In this document: positions 1 through 11,519 of the stretch, piece after piece
Numbering within the stretch: position 1 is the first letter of the stretch
Layout: the number at the start of each line of letters is the position of its first letter
DNA from: Coenobita brevimanus
Lineage: Eukaryota > Arthropoda > Malacostraca > Decapoda > Coenobitidae
Reading direction: 5' to 3'
DNA: 64,000 nt
NCBI GenBank assembly: GCA_032717465.1
Contig: CM064670.1
Coordinates: forward strand, 17,220,425-17,284,424
Program-made: the position numbers and the translations under genes
The notes under the pieces: generated by a model
The model's input: only the letters and a program-made list of their open reading frames with translations
Told to the model about the DNA's origin: nothing
Database searches by the model: none

Positions 1-393
1 CATTCTTCCCTCTTCCTTCTGCCTACAGGTGACTTTACACTCCCTCTTCAGTCTTTTTTTCCTTCATTCTTTCCTCTTCTTTCTGCCTATGGGTGACTCT
101 ACACAGAGTGACAAGCCAAATGGTTTCCTCTACACCAGGAAACCAAGTCGCTAGGTGATAACCATATAACCAAATTATGGCGCCTAGTGGTTCAGTGAGT
201 AATTAAGGCGGTCCAATTGGATTAAGCCGGTGCTGGCTTATATCCAATTGGTTACTGGGGTTTATTGCACACGCAATGCCATTCAGGGATGAGTGAGGCT
301 GGTCACTCTCATCTTAAATGTCAGGACCAACTTGCCTAACCCCGGGCTCTTTCTCTCCTCACGGGGCAACATAGCACTGGATGATGGATGGAT

Positions 394-395
<2 letters not shown>
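1..395 (+). repeat. Interspersed repeat A, copy 1 (SINE-like)
   Basis: This stretch recurs at 22560-23015 and 26163-26508 with the same order of blocks: two pyrimidine-rich units, a block around 160-200 containing a Pol III A-box-like motif (TGGTTCAGTGAG here, TGGTTTAGTGGG in copy 2), and a GATG-rich tail. About 32 bases after the A-like motif, copy 2 has GATTGAGCC, close to a B box. The tail runs into (TA)n. A Pol III-derived SINE is an inference; the repeat itself is directly visible. Confidence 0.75.

Positions 396-477
<82 letters not shown>
396..477. repeat. (TA)n-(TG)n microsatellite
   Basis: About 43 bases of TA repeat switch directly into about 38 bases of TG repeat, at the GATG-rich tail of repeat A. 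Long alternating purine-pyrimidine runs can adopt Z-DNA or cruciform forms. Confidence 0.97.
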
Positions 478-480
<3 letters not shown>

Positions 481-559
481 GTATATTCAATAACACCGGA
501 GGAAGGAAATACAAATGAATAAAAAAATAAAACATACACCATCTTAGTGGTGTCCTCCA

Positions 560-2130
560 TTTTAAAACATGTGTAACAGATTTGAATAGCTGTAGGTTGA
601 AGTTTGGAGGGAAACAACTCTGGAGGGGCGAGTTCCAAAGAGATGCAGTTCGGGGAATAAAAGAATTTTGATAGGGAGAATTTCTGCAATATGGCTACGT
701 GACATTCCAGTCAAGAATACTACCAACTGTCTGTGCAGAGCGAAGGAAGACGTGGAGAGGTGGCACAAAGAATGTAACTTCGTCTGAGCATTTGCCATAA
801 AAGTATCTGTAAAATAATGCAAGGGAGTAAACATTCCTCCTTATTTGTATGGGAGGTAGTTTATCTATAATAGTAGTGTTATTAATAATTCTAACGGCTT
901 TGTTTTGCATGATGTCTAGTTGTTTTAGTGCAACCTCTCCACAACCATTCCACAATGGTGAGCAATATTCCAGCTGAGAGTGCACGACTCATAAGTTACA
1001 GCTAACTGCTCGTCACGGAAGAAACTACGGACTCTGTACAATTATCCAGTTTCTTTGAGGCGGTTTTAGCAAGTGATCTGACATGAGAGGTCCAGCTGTG
1101 GGCATTGTTAAGTGAAACTCCGAGACTTTCAATAGAGACAGGAATATTAGTAGCATTGAAGGTAATATAAGAATCTGGCAATATCTGTCTATTAGTAAAT
1201 TGTATATAGGCTATCTGGTTTTACGTACATTTCATGAGACAAGTTATTTTGTCCCAATTCTGTGATAAGTCTTGATTCGTGGAGATGGCTGTTTCGAGTT
1301 GTGAGTTAGAGATATTAAATTTTAAGAATGGGTGTTTAAGTGCGAATGAACTGTGGAGTGTTGTCATCTGAATATGCATGGATGGGATTATGGGTTACAA
1401 AATAATAAGAGATCAATAATATCAATTAGAAATAGGATTGAGCCAGAACTGATTATTGTGGCACGCCGGCATTGAGTGGAAATTGGAATATACATTATCT
1501 ACTTTTATCTTTCTGTCGCTGAGATGTGAGGAAATCGGAGGAACAAACCATGTTTGTTCATAGCATGGGAGTTGGGGCGGCAGGGGACGGTGCCATTCAA
1601 AAGCTTTAGATATATCAAGGGCTACTGAATGTGTTTCTCCATGTTAGTCAACTGAATGATGGATGGTATGAGTCAGGAGACTGAGTCTATCAAGGGTGGA
1701 TCTTTCGTGCCCAAAATCATACTATCACGAATTAAGTTGTTGGATTCAAGATGTTTTACTATATCCTTATCAAGAACAATCTCAAATACTTGAACAAGAG
1801 AAGACGTGATAGCTATTGGTCTATAATAGAGGGTTCAGAGGAACTACCTTTCTTCGGAATTGGGTGGATATTAGCTTCAATCCAAGAATTAGGGAATGAA
1901 GAAGTATGGATGCATAGTCTGAATAATTAAGCTTGAACTAAGGCAAGTTATTGGGAGTACATTTTAAAAACAACTGGAGGAATTCCATCTGGGCCGAGAG
2001 CATTGGTAAACTGTCTTGGATAGATTTTACATATCTAGTCAGTACTTTAAGTGGCGCAGTTTCGGGAACGCCAAGTTCTAGTACAAGGACATTTTGGCTG
2101 ACTTCCTGTAAGTAAAGGCATTCTTTTGTG
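560..2130 (-). pseudogene. Decayed LINE reverse transcriptase (Jockey/I-like)
   Basis: Reading the minus strand from about 2130 down to 560 gives a broken RT: a PxxF/DGIPP-like start near 1985, HPIPKKG-like residues near 1850, LDISKAFEW near 1600, and an open stretch at 695-985 containing LEYCSPLWNG and NKAVRIINN, the typical thumb region of Jockey/I-group LINEs. Many stops and frame changes interrupt it and no endonuclease domain is visible, so the copy is 5' truncated and dead. In an active LINE this enzyme copies element RNA at a nicked target. It differs from LINE families A and B below. The clade is not certain. Confidence 0.7.
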
Positions 2131-2206
2131 CATTGCATAGTTGGTTATTACCATTATCGTGACACTTTTCAGGTGCACTTACGCTAAACCATAATGGCAT
2201 ATACGG

Positions 2207-2208
<2 letters not shown>

Positions 2209-2254
<46 letters not shown>
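2209..2254. repeat. (GA)n microsatellite
   Basis: A 46-base GA run with a pure purine strand on plus. Confidence 0.97.
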
Positions 2255-2256
<2 letters not shown>

Positions 2257-2439
2257 ACATATTCTTTTACAGCTTCGCCTTTGTTCCAATGGTTTTCAGT
2301 GCACTACCATCCCCACATCTATATTCATTTCATAAAATGCATTTTGTTTATATTTTCACATATTTTTAAAAGTCTGTGGAAGAAGTCTCTCCTGACCTTC
2401 ATAAAATCTGGAGATAATAACAAGAAGGAGCACTGAGAG

Positions 2440-2765
2440 TGCAACACCCGCGCCTGTACTTTTGACCTTGTTCCGTGACCCTGACCTTTTATCTAGTGTT
2501 CTCATATTGGAATACTGTAATCTTTGGCTAACCCTTAGCCGTTCCATCAAGCTCAATCCGAACTGATTGAAACTGAGTTATAAAACCAAAAGTCTGACCT
2601 TGTCCTGTGACCATTACTTTTGACTGATTCTCAAAAATAAACTACTTCCCCCTTTTATTACCCTGTACCATTCTTTTAAGTTTCACCTAAATTGATTCAA
2701 AATTGTGAAAGTTAACCTATTTCCGACCTTTACCTTGTCTTTTCCTGGCACTATATGCCATGCAT
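2440..2765 (-). repeat. Degenerate AGGTCA-rich repeat
   Basis: On the minus strand this stretch carries repeated AAGGTCA / GGTCACAGG hexamers spaced about 100 bases apart, separated by variants of a sentence containing AATCAGT and TGATGG. Related sequence lies at 6890-7190 and 7900-8150 on the plus strand. AGGTCA is also the nuclear-receptor half-site, but copy number and spacing point to a dispersed tandem repeat rather than a promoter. Confidence 0.5.
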
Positions 2766-3220
2766 TAAACCCAGTGGGGAATGAAATTTCTTTGTGAAAA
2801 AACTAAGGTAGTCGGTTTTGTCCTTTTTAGAGCTAAAGGAATCTAAGAAAGAAAAATATGGAAAAATCAGATTAGTCGATTGTTTTTTAGTGTGTTATGT
2901 CATGTTTTAACTTGTTCGGAAGACATTTTACTTATACAAAAGCGATGAGATTAAGGCTAGTGCTTAGGGGGGAAAAAAAAAGCTGTGTTTGGAAATGACG
3001 AAGGATTTCATTTGTTAACGCACGTCGGAGCTATCCCTGCATAAAATTGTCTACCGACACTGATTTGCTTTGATCAGTGAACTTAACCGTTATCGTTTAC
3101 ACGCCAGGGGAATCTGTCAATCTATAAACAAACGCTTTAATCCCTATGGTGGTGGTCAGAGCTTCCTTATATTCGCTAATATTACCTTTTTTATTTATTT
3201 TTTATTTATAGCCCGACGCC
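2766..3220. other. No recognisable feature
   Basis: Moderately AT-rich sequence with short A and T runs (2973-2982, 3187-3213). I see no domain, repeat family or RNA gene. Confidence 0.5.
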
Positions 3221-3496
3221 CTAATCCCGCAAAGGGTGGCCGCAGACAAAACGCCTCCAAGTCGGTCTGTCACCCACCATTTGACTACCCTCCCCCCAAC
3301 TCCCCCCCTCCCTCATATACCTCTCTACTCCATCCCCCCACCTCATCCTCGGTCTACCCCTCCCTCTCCCTCCCTCCACCTCACCTACATACACCCTCTT
3401 AGTCAGTCTTTCATTCTCCATTCTCTTCACATGTCCAAACCACCTCAGTGTATTTCTCCTAATTTTCTCAACCACACCCACATCCACCCCACACAC
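3221..3496 (-). pseudogene. LINE family B 3' fragment (C-terminal tail)
   Basis: The minus strand is open for 91 codons and reads IRRNTLRWFGHVKRM, then ERLTKRVY and RGRGRPRMRW. These are hallmark phrases of the C-terminus of a common arthropod endonuclease/RT LINE. The same phrases recur near 28455-28510 and 32160-32215. Only the tail is present, so this is a truncated insertion. The coding strand is purine-rich, which gives a CCCTCC-rich plus strand. Confidence 0.75.
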
Positions 3497-3650
3497 ACCG
3501 CAACTCAGCCAGGAGACAGGGCGTGTGTGCTGGGCATTCCCCAGGCCCTGTCTTCCCCCTTACCTTACTCAAGACAACCACCACCAACCGGGCTACAGCA
3601 AGGCCCGGTCTCCTCGAATGTGGAGAGAATCAACAACAACAACAACAACA
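3497..3650 (+). repeat. Short interspersed repeat E with (CAA)n tail, copy 1
   Basis: It contains GTGTGTGCTGGGCATTCCCC and a pair of complementary GGGC/GCCC blocks, then ends in about seven CAA units (3628-3650). A second copy with the same order and a CAA-rich end lies at 25435-25605. The A-rich simple tail suggests a retroposed short element. No Pol III boxes are clear. Confidence 0.6.
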
Positions 3651-3959
3651 TCCACCCCACAACGTTCCTTCGTCACCATAATTAAGGGCTACGCATCCCT
3701 TCAAATAATGCAAAAAGGACAAAGGTTTCAATGAACTTTTTTGTCTTCCATTTCTTTTTTGCCGTATCAGTCACTGTAATTCTCATTCTTCTCTCCGTGC
3801 ACCTGAAAGTGCCGTCCACCTTTCAGAAAATCTCGTTTCCTTAGGGTTTGAATACCACTCACTGATGTACAGGGATGCCACTGAATGCTGTTATATGTGT
3901 TTAAGGTTGTAATGAAGCTCTTATATGAGGAAGCAGCTAATCTAGTGGTATAACATTAA

Positions 3960-4610
3960 TTTTGGACTAAGACAAGGAGGTGCAATGTCTCTAGGACTGT
4001 TCAGCATTTATTTACATGGGGTTATGAGAGGAGTAAAAAAGCTGGCGTGAGGGGGAGAGGGGTGAAAACAGTAAATAATGGTGAAGACAGCAGTATATTT
4101 GATGTACGCCGGTGATGCTTTACTGCTGGTCGATGGAGAACAGGAACTTTACGGACTAGTGTGTATTCTTGTTGATGTCTGTGACCGTTGGACCTTGAAA
4201 GTAAATGTAGATCGCCGAAGAGTGAATTAATGGTTGTTGAATGTGACTCCCAGTGTGAAATTCTAGTGAGTGGAAAGAGGCTTAAACTAGCGAGAGTTTA
4301 AATACTTGAGTGCGGTGACAAAAAAAGAGAGGTAACCATGCAAAGGAAGCGGATAGGGGAAAGAAAGTAGCTGGTTCTATGAAGGCCTTGATAGGAGACA
4401 GAGGTCTGAATGCAGTGGAGACAAGAAAATTGCATGAAGAATTATTAGTACCATACTAACATACGGGTGTGTGACTCTGCTATGGCACGAAAACGAAAAA
4501 CCAAGAGTTAGAGTGATGCAGATTCTTGAGAAAAGTTTGGAGTGCAGAGTGGACAGGATGAGAAACAAAGTGATTCGTGAAAGATGTGGAGCAAAACAGC
4601 CCGTTGAAAA
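3960..4610 (+). pseudogene. LINE family B reverse transcriptase fragment
   Basis: Frame-hopping translation gives LRQGGAMSLGLFSIY (the RQG..MSP block), LMYAGDALLLVDGE (the YADD box with the first D changed to G, so catalytically dead), WTLKVNVDR and FKYLSAVT. Collinear homologous blocks occur at 26650-27385 and 31380-31800. Stops and frameshifts are frequent, and the piece ends at the start of a reversed (CAA)n tail. Confidence 0.7.
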
Positions 4611-4617
4611 CAAAGTT

Positions 4618-4870
4618 CCAGGGTTCTTGTTGTTGTTGCTGTTGCTCAAGCTTGATCCGTCTGACTGAGCAGACCGGTCGACCGTAGGTAAGCAACTGCC
4701 ACACCCTTGATGCTGTGTCTTTGTTTTAGTGCAGCATGTGCTGTACAGTGCTCCATTATGTGCAGTACGATGAGTGAACCCATTCTAGCTGGGCACGTGC
4801 CATCAATGATTCCACCTAACCTAAATCTAAGCTGGTAGTCCCGATGCCCAGTAATATTTTTTTAATGCAA
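4618..4870 (-). repeat. Retroposed short repeat with (CAA)n tail, minus orientation
   Basis: Read on the minus strand, about 230 bases of unique-looking sequence end in CAACAGCAACAACAACAA at 4627-4645, a simple tail like that of repeat E but with a different body. It sits directly on the LINE B fragment end. Family assignment is not possible from one copy. Confidence 0.4.
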
Positions 4871-4914
4871 AGATGAAAGAATCAAAGGGTCGAAACCTGC
4901 AAAATTGTTCCATC

Positions 4915-4916
<2 letters not shown>

Positions 4917-4962
<46 letters not shown>
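4917..4962. repeat. (GA)n microsatellite
   Basis: A pure GA run of about 46 bases separating two retroelement fragments. Confidence 0.97.
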
Positions 4963-4964
<2 letters not shown>

Positions 4965-4965
<1 letters not shown>

Positions 4966-5840
4966 CAAAATCCGTTGATGTCTTGACGCACAGCACTTAA
5001 AAGACGGCAGGTCACAAGCAGAAGGACATACAGACAGAGGAGGACAGTTCCAGAGTTACCTGTTGCATATATGAAAGACTGGAAGCAACGGTTAACTCTT
5101 GCATTAACGATCTGGACAGAAAAGGGGCAAGAGTTTGTTGCCAGACGGGTGTCACGTACCGTGCCTGCCATCATAGTTGAGTGATGCATGAGGACAGTTC
5201 AGGAAGAGCAGTGACCATTACGTAGCGACAGAAAATAAAGATGCATCACAGCGGCGAGGAGGCAGAGGTTGAACGGAGTCAGTAAGAGGAGAATTAATGA
5301 GATGAAAAGTATTTGACTCCAACCTGCTGAGATCTGTATGTGAGGAACCCCCCCACACATGAGAGCTGTACTCCGCAAAGGGGAGAATAAAACCCCAGTA
5401 TAAAGTCAACAGCTTTGAGGGGGTAAAGATGACGCGAAGTCGGCCTAACACACCTAAGCTCAATTAGATTTTGCTGGAGAGGTAATAATTATGATTCTTT
5501 GAAAGGTAATATGATCTATTCATGAAAATTCCCGAGAAAATAAAACCCCAAGAACCTTTAAAGCTTATGCAGACATGAGCGGAATATTGCTGAATATTAA
5601 CGGATACTCCTGTAAAAATTTTGTCGGGTTGAAAGATGTAGGAAGTGGGTTTCTGGTACATTAAAAACAAGGTTACTTTTACAGTACCCCAATCAGAGAT
5701 ATGAGTCATGTCAGAAATTAGGTGGCCGTTGCCTCATCCCGTGTTTGTTGAAGTAATTGTTGTGATGGACGCTTTGAGAACCAGAGCTAAGGGTGCAGGG
5801 TGAAGTTATCGGCAGACATGGGGCAATGACACAGGTAACG
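4965..5840 (-). pseudogene. LINE family A reverse transcriptase, C-terminal fragment
   Basis: The minus strand gives SDWGTVKVTLFLM, LGVLGRLRVIFTPSKLLTLYWGFI, EYSSHVWGG, HLINSPLTDS, then FSVQIVNARVNRCFQSFIYATG. These align collinearly with the longer copy at 33131-34147. Frameshifts lie between 5464 and 5463 and near 5190. The fragment covers the palm end and thumb only; the YADD box is lost. It starts beside a (GA)n tract. Confidence 0.8.
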
Positions 5841-5954
5841 TAACTGATTACCATTATGATTATATGACAATTTATTTAGAAAGACTAAGCTACCGAGTAC
5901 AGAGAATTCCAATGTATTCGATTACAATTGCAATTATATACCGTACCTTGCTAG

Positions 5955-6232
5955 TCAGGTCAGGTGCGGGTAAGGGGATGGGTCTGTTATGATGTGGCAG
6001 GGGTAAACCAGTTCTGCTGTCGGGCCCTGCTGTGGATGTCACTGATTGCATTGCGCAGTTGACCCTTGTGCGGTGTGATGCGGTGAGGATCTGTCCGTTC
6101 TCCCCTTTGGGGCTAAGATGCGAATAAATGTGTTTGAATGGATGAGTAAATGGAGAGTGAGTCGTCCTGTCTCGGCTACCTCCCTTTCCTTGGGGGAAGC
6201 AGCCTAGGTATATAGATAGATAGATAGATAGA
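5955..6232 (+). repeat. Interspersed repeat C with (TAGA)n tail, copy 1
   Basis: This block is the reverse complement of 26850-27106. Both share a conserved CCCTTTCCTTGGGGGAAGC segment next to a (TAGA)n/(TCTA)n tail and a shared TTGCGCAGTTGACCC-like block. The tail suggests a non-LTR-type 3' end or microsatellite-seeded element. The minus frame over it is open by chance and matches no family I know. Confidence 0.75.
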
Positions 6233-6341
6233 CCTTGCATTCGTGATTACACTCATGATTACCTACTACATGAATAATAAAAAGATCATTTTGTTTTGAA
6301 GGTACAACTATTATACTTGTACCTGTTTACAATTATGCAAA

Positions 6342-6612
6342 TTCATACTCAACATTGTAGTTAACGTTCTAACAGCGTTATTAAGTAAAGGAAGGCTTAA
6401 GTTTACTTTATTCTTGATGCTCTATATTGTAGTTTACGTTCCAACAGCATTATTAAATAAAGGTGGGCTTCAGTTTACTTTATGCATGATGCTCTATACT
6501 GCAGTTTACGTTTCAACAACATTACTAATTAAAGGAAGGCTTCAGCTGACTTTATTCATCATGCTCTATATTGTAGTTCACATTCCAACAGCATTATTTT
6601 GTAAAGGAATGC
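6342..6612 (+). repeat. 72-bp minisatellite, about four units
   Basis: The phrase TTGTAGTTTACGTT...ACAGCATTATTAA...TTTACTTTATTC repeats at about 6354, 6426, 6498 and 6571. The period is about 72 bases, a multiple of three, so an open frame of 24-residue units runs through it (6414-6785). Open reading comes from the period and does not prove coding. Confidence 0.8.
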
Positions 6613-6813
6613 CTCAGATTACTCCCGTAACTTCCACCTGCTATACTCCACACAGCCACTGTACTGGACTATCTACCTGTCTACTGCCAGACTCTGTCAC
6701 CTCCTGCCTCAACCTCTTTCAGTTGTTAGTCAAAACTGTAAAATACAGCTTAAACACCACAGTTTATCAGTACAACCCGGCGTAAATTAAAACAGCCGGT
6801 GTATTGTTTTATT

Positions 6814-6814
<1 letters not shown>

Positions 6815-6863
<49 letters not shown>
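6815..6863. repeat. (TG)n microsatellite
   Basis: A pure TG run of about 49 bases. Confidence 0.97.
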
Positions 6864-6866
<3 letters not shown>

Positions 6867-6889
6867 GATCAGATTTTAATCAGACAAGG

Positions 6890-7190
6890 TAGAAATGCTA
6901 AGGATCAACCAAATGACCGGCACATTCTTTTTCAGAATAATAAATCAAAGGTAAGGTCACATGCCATAGCCACTCTAAACAGCTTTGATCCGATTTAGAC
7001 AAACTTTACAGAAGAGTTTAGGGTAATGCAACAATGAAGGGATTCTCTTTTTAAAACAATCAGTCTGAGGTTAAGGTAAAAGGGTAAAGGTCATACTTCG
7101 ACCAGGATATGTCACTGTGAATAAAAACAACCGAAAGCTTTTATCTGAACTGGACCAAACCTGGTGGAAGGGTTGAGGGTCATTCAAGTT
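6890..7190 (+). repeat. AGGTCA-type degenerate repeat, second block
   Basis: It shows AAAGGTAAGGTCAC, AGGGTAAAGGTCAT and GGACCAAACCTGGTGGAAGGGTTGAGGGTC at roughly 100-base intervals. The last phrase recurs at 7905-7925 and 8040-8060. It belongs with 2440-2765 (opposite strand) and 7900-8150. Confidence 0.5.
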
Positions 7191-7205
7191 TCGTTTATCG
7201 GATTT

Positions 7206-7244
7206 CTATCTATCTATCTACAGGTATCTATCTATCTATCTATC
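7206..7244. repeat. (TCTA)n microsatellite
   Basis: TCTA units broken once by CAGG. Confidence 0.95.
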
Positions 7245-7263
7245 CATATAAATATATCATCAG

Positions 7264-7521
7264 CCAGGACAGGCCTATCTCGACCGAAGTGGCTTTGGAT
7301 GTGTGTGTAGTTTGTGAACCAAGTGTAATCGGCCCGCGCAAGCCGACTGGGTGCAAGCATACTTTATAGTACACGACACTGGTTCAACCACAGCACCCTT
7401 TATGTCCGCTAATGCAGTACGTGGCCAGAAGAAAGCTCCCAAAGTTTATTATCCTGGCGAGGCGCGAACCCTCGTTCTTCAGTGTACGAAACGCACACAT
7501 TATCACTGTACTACAGAGGTT

Positions 7522-7524
<3 letters not shown>
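7264..7524 (-). repeat. tRNA-headed SINE F, copy 1
   Basis: On the minus strand the element begins at the (TA)n edge with GTAGTACAGTGA (A box), has a GTGTGCGTTTCGTACAC arm that can form an anticodon-like hairpin, and then GGTTCGCGCC (B box). It continues through a body shared with 22150-22495 and ends near GGCCTATC. Copy 1 lacks about 85 bases of that body. A tRNA-derived SINE is the best reading; the parent tRNA is unclear. Confidence 0.7.

Positions 7525-7579
<55 letters not shown>
7525..7579. repeat. (TA)n microsatellite
   Basis: A pure TA run directly against the tRNA-like head of SINE F. Confidence 0.97.
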
Positions 7580-7583
<4 letters not shown>

Positions 7584-7899
7584 ATATCCACAAGGAAAAC
7601 AGAAACACGAAACAACCCGAGCGCTTTATTCACATTTCCCCTAAAGATGTGAAACTGAAAACACAAGAGTTCTTGGCATACTTTATGTTTCCTTTTTCCT
7701 TGTGAACATCAGCATATCAATGAATCACGTGTTAGTACGTGATTTATTTGCATACGTACGAGTATATGTAACAACTGGACAGAGTTAAGCTTGACATATT
7801 TTACCAGACAGAAAGCAACCTTGGTGAAAGAGGTGAGAAGATAAAATGCTTCAATTTGAGAACGTTCAATCAAAAGGTCGGTGTTGAATCATATGTTTA

Positions 7900-8150
7900 T
7901 TTCGATCTGGACCAAACTGGTGGAGATGGGGAAAGGCAGCCAGGGATGAAAAAAAAAAAAAATGATTTAAGAGAAAAAAAAGGTCAAAGATCATGGTCAG
8001 AGGGATTGCTCGCTCCACAGTCTTCACAGGATTCGGACTAAAAGGTTGAGAGTCAGGCAAGGATGAAGTAATTCGATTCTGAGAACAATCGGTGGAAGGT
8101 CAAGATAACAAGGTTAAGACAAATGTTCGGCCCTTTGACCAAGTGCAGGG
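7900..8150 (+). repeat. AGGTCA-type degenerate repeat, third block
   Basis: It contains GGACCAAACTGGTGGAGATGG, AAAGGTCAAAGATCATGG and GGAAGGTCAAGATAACAAGG at spacings like those of the block at 6890-7190. A-runs at 7950-7962 and 7973-7980 interrupt it. Confidence 0.45.
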
Positions 8151-9421
8151 AGTGGGTATTGCATTCTGTGTGCTTCATCCTATGACAATTCTTTTTTTTT
8201 TTCTTTCTTTTTACGAACTACACGAGTTTTGTGTTTTATGTACACTTGAGACATGAAGTAAATTTCCAGACAAAGAATACATATCACTGACGAACTTTTG
8301 AGTGCTGAGGCAGTATACAAGTTGCACAGCAGACTCCCTTAATTCCATTAATTTATCTAAGCCTTTCTGCGCTGATTCAGCACCAAGTGTTATTAGCCGC
8401 ATACTGGAATGCTGCATTAAGTCTGCAGTTCTGGAATGGATACAAATAGGCGAGTAATTTTAAGTACCTTATAAATACGTAAAAGAAAAAAAAAATAATT
8501 TAATAACACAAACTGCCTTAGTCGACTGCCTTACATAAGTCGTGCCATGACACCGTCAAGGGTGGGATAATGAAAATGAAAAAAATAATGGCAGAAATGG
8601 GATGGGATATTGGCGAGCCGCGGTCCTTGGTTAGGAAAATGTACCCTTTGAAAATGGGTGTTGCAGGCTTAGTGACTTGAGTACAATTAAGAACTGTTTC
8701 AGGCTATCCTCCAGGAATGACAGATTCAGGGTGGTGAAGACATGGATATGGTAGACAAAGACCTCCAGGATATGTATAATAAAATGGAACGCTGTGGGGG
8801 TGGGAAAGGCCACGCGTGAATACCTTGTGGAAATGAATGTTGTTGGGTTGATGGTTTGAGTGCAATGAAGGTTCAATTGAAAGTTTTGTCCAACAACAAG
8901 AACAAAATAGCACATTTCGTGTTACAACATTTAACCTTGCATTTTGTCAAAAAAAAAAAAAAAAAAAAAATCTCGCATCATGTTGCCAAAGATGGTAGGT
9001 GTACAGAAGAATGGTTGAATGACTGGTTAACCTAATGCCAATAATACAATACAAGCAATTTTGATCACTTTTATTAATATGGGTAATATGTTAAATATGG
9101 CTTCATTACTTGGCAAATAATTTTGCAAAAACAAATCTATGTTCCGACTGGGAATAGACTGTCAACACAATTATAAATTTCTCTTCAGGATATGAATAAC
9201 TGACTTTTGGTTGTGTCTTGTCGGACCATTTTGCCTGAAAGCCTGCTGTATAATGGCAAAGGAGTATTATGAACTTACAGTTCTACTTTCCTAAATTGCT
9301 GACCTTGATTTAGCTTGTTACCTGCGAAATATCCTCAATGCATTAGTTTTCTGTTAACGACAGATTCTGCTGCGCTCAGAAAACAAAACGCACCAAAAAT
9401 GTTTATCTGAATAAAGTCAAG

Positions 9422-9423
<2 letters not shown>
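8151..9423. other. Intergenic, one imperfect duplication
   Basis: Mostly featureless AT-rich sequence with a 22-base A run at 8949-8970. Two blocks starting near 8640 and 8818 resemble each other (TACCCTTTG.AAATG..TGTTG then TTGAGT.CAAT.AAG), suggesting an old tandem duplication of about 178 bases. No protein family is recognised. Confidence 0.5.

Positions 9424-9470
<47 letters not shown>
9424..9470. repeat. (TG)n microsatellite
   Basis: A pure TG run of about 46 bases. Confidence 0.97.
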
Positions 9471-10441
9471 GTCCTGTTCATCTGTTCGTTTCTTTCACGA
9501 GAAAGGTAACAGATGCTGATCAAATTCTTTTTTCATCAGGTCGGGGTACGTCCAGGATGTCAGAAAAATGCCAAACAAAATTTTGGCAAGCGCGCGTGAC
9601 GCGACGGAGCGAAATTGTTGGAGGCGAAAAAAAAGACCTTTTAGTCAGAATTGGTCATTGTGGGCTCGGTATCGGTATGAAAACAAAGGTGTTTACAAAC
9701 ATTTTGTGATGGAAATGCTATTAGTTAGTCCCGCAAATTTTTGTTGGCAAGCAATACTATAAAAAGGCGCCGGTGCCAGAGGGGCGACCGTGCCAAACTG
9801 CTCATTTGAGATATTTAAGGTTAAGCATAACACATCTATAGCACCGTTGGATATTGACCAAATATAAACAACTTACCCTCATTTTGCTTATGTGGATGAG
9901 CACTCTTGAAGTAACATAATAAAAAGTATTTATAATAAATCAATTTTGACTAAATGCCCCTAATTAGCAGGTACTAATAACAATCTGAAATAAGAATGCA
10001 ATTAGACGATTAAAAAAAAAAAAAGAAAGATCACTAATAATAAAGAAAAACTATTATGAAATATTGACACTAAATATCTTTCTGAACTTTTGGGACATTT
10101 TTTTACCGCTGTTATTTGGGAAAACACTAATTATATTCCTGAAATAAGTCAAAATAATTATTTAATGGTTTTGTCACAAATTATATGTGTCACTCCTTGG
10201 AGGCTCAAAACCAATATTAAAGTCGCTGTTAAACACGTCTCTGTAATAATGGCTGGTCACTGCCTTAGATTTACCTTTAGTTTTTAAATACTTGATGTAG
10301 CTAGAATACAGTACTTCAAGGTTCTGGCCTTAGAATCACCCATCGGAAGGCAGGTTTTCCTTTGGCATTTTGTTCCATATTACAGACAACGTTTGCTAGT
10401 TCCTTTGAAAAATTACAGGGATAACTCATTTTCGCTATTTT
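9471..10441. other. Intergenic; isolated TATA-like site
   Basis: No gene or repeat family recognised. A TATAAAAAGGCGCC motif at 9758-9771 resembles a strong core-promoter TATA box followed by GC, but nothing downstream looks like a transcript. The region 9900-10090 is very AT-rich. Confidence 0.4.
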
Positions 10442-10837
10442 GGTGCTGCATAATGTAAGAAAGCTCTGGCATGTTGTGGACATCTCTGATTTGGCAACTG
10501 TGGTAACTAGAGTACACTCGAAGATTCGAGTGTCATGCAAGATTATATAAAGATGGAGGTGAGTTTGAGATTAGCTTGACTTGTGGCCTTGTAAAGTTTG
10601 TGTAGTTCTGGTACTTGTGAAACCTGTGAAATGTAGTTGGCAAGCATACCGTGTAATTACTTAGTAAATAAAGACAATGAACGTGAGAAGCCAGTGTTTG
10701 TTTAAGACGCCTGGGCTGATCTTGTGTACTGTACAATGAAAGGAAGACTCTACGAAGAACGATTCACTGGGTGACGTCCTCCCTTTACTGAACCATAGCT
10801 GTTGGAGCCTGTAGCAGTGTGAGATGTGGACGTAACA
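10442..10837 (+). mobile_element. Gypsy LTR fragment, plus orientation
   Basis: This aligns with the minus-strand LTR at 14766-15325: AATGTAAGAAA.CTCTGGCATGTT, TATATAA at 10544-10550, AATAAA near 10665, and the end block GTTGGAGCCTGTAGCAGTG...TAACA. The TATA-to-poly(A) order fits U3-R-U5. The 5' part is absent or too diverged to place. No internal region follows; it runs into a palindrome. Confidence 0.75.
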
Positions 10838-11265
<428 letters not shown>

Positions 11266-11342
11266 TGTCACATCCACATCTCACACTGCTACAGGCTCCA
11301 ACAGCAATAGTTTAGTATACGAAGGACGTCACCCAATGAATC
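11266..11342 (-). mobile_element. Terminal stub of Gypsy 3' LTR, minus orientation
   Basis: The first 77 bases are the reverse complement of the LTR end at about 10760-10837 (CTACAGGCTCCAACAGC, GACGTCACCCA). The homology then stops and coding sequence of the minus-strand element begins, so most of this LTR and the end of pol were deleted. Confidence 0.75.
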
Positions 11343-11519
11343 AGCAAACTTCGTTAGCAGCTACCTCAACCTAAGCCCCTGTGAGTCATCCAGGCACTGG
11401 CAACTTGAAAAAGGTCTTGTAATTGGTGGCAGATACTCATCTTCATTGGCTACACTCCTTCTACAGGCCTTCCTCTGATGCCACTCATGGTCCACTGCCT
11501 GGCACAGTCCCACAATTTC

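Noticed and set aside
9758..9771. Promoter at TATAAAAAGGCGCC
   Set aside because: No transcript-like or coding sequence follows, and TATA-like strings are frequent in this AT-rich DNA. Kept only as a note.
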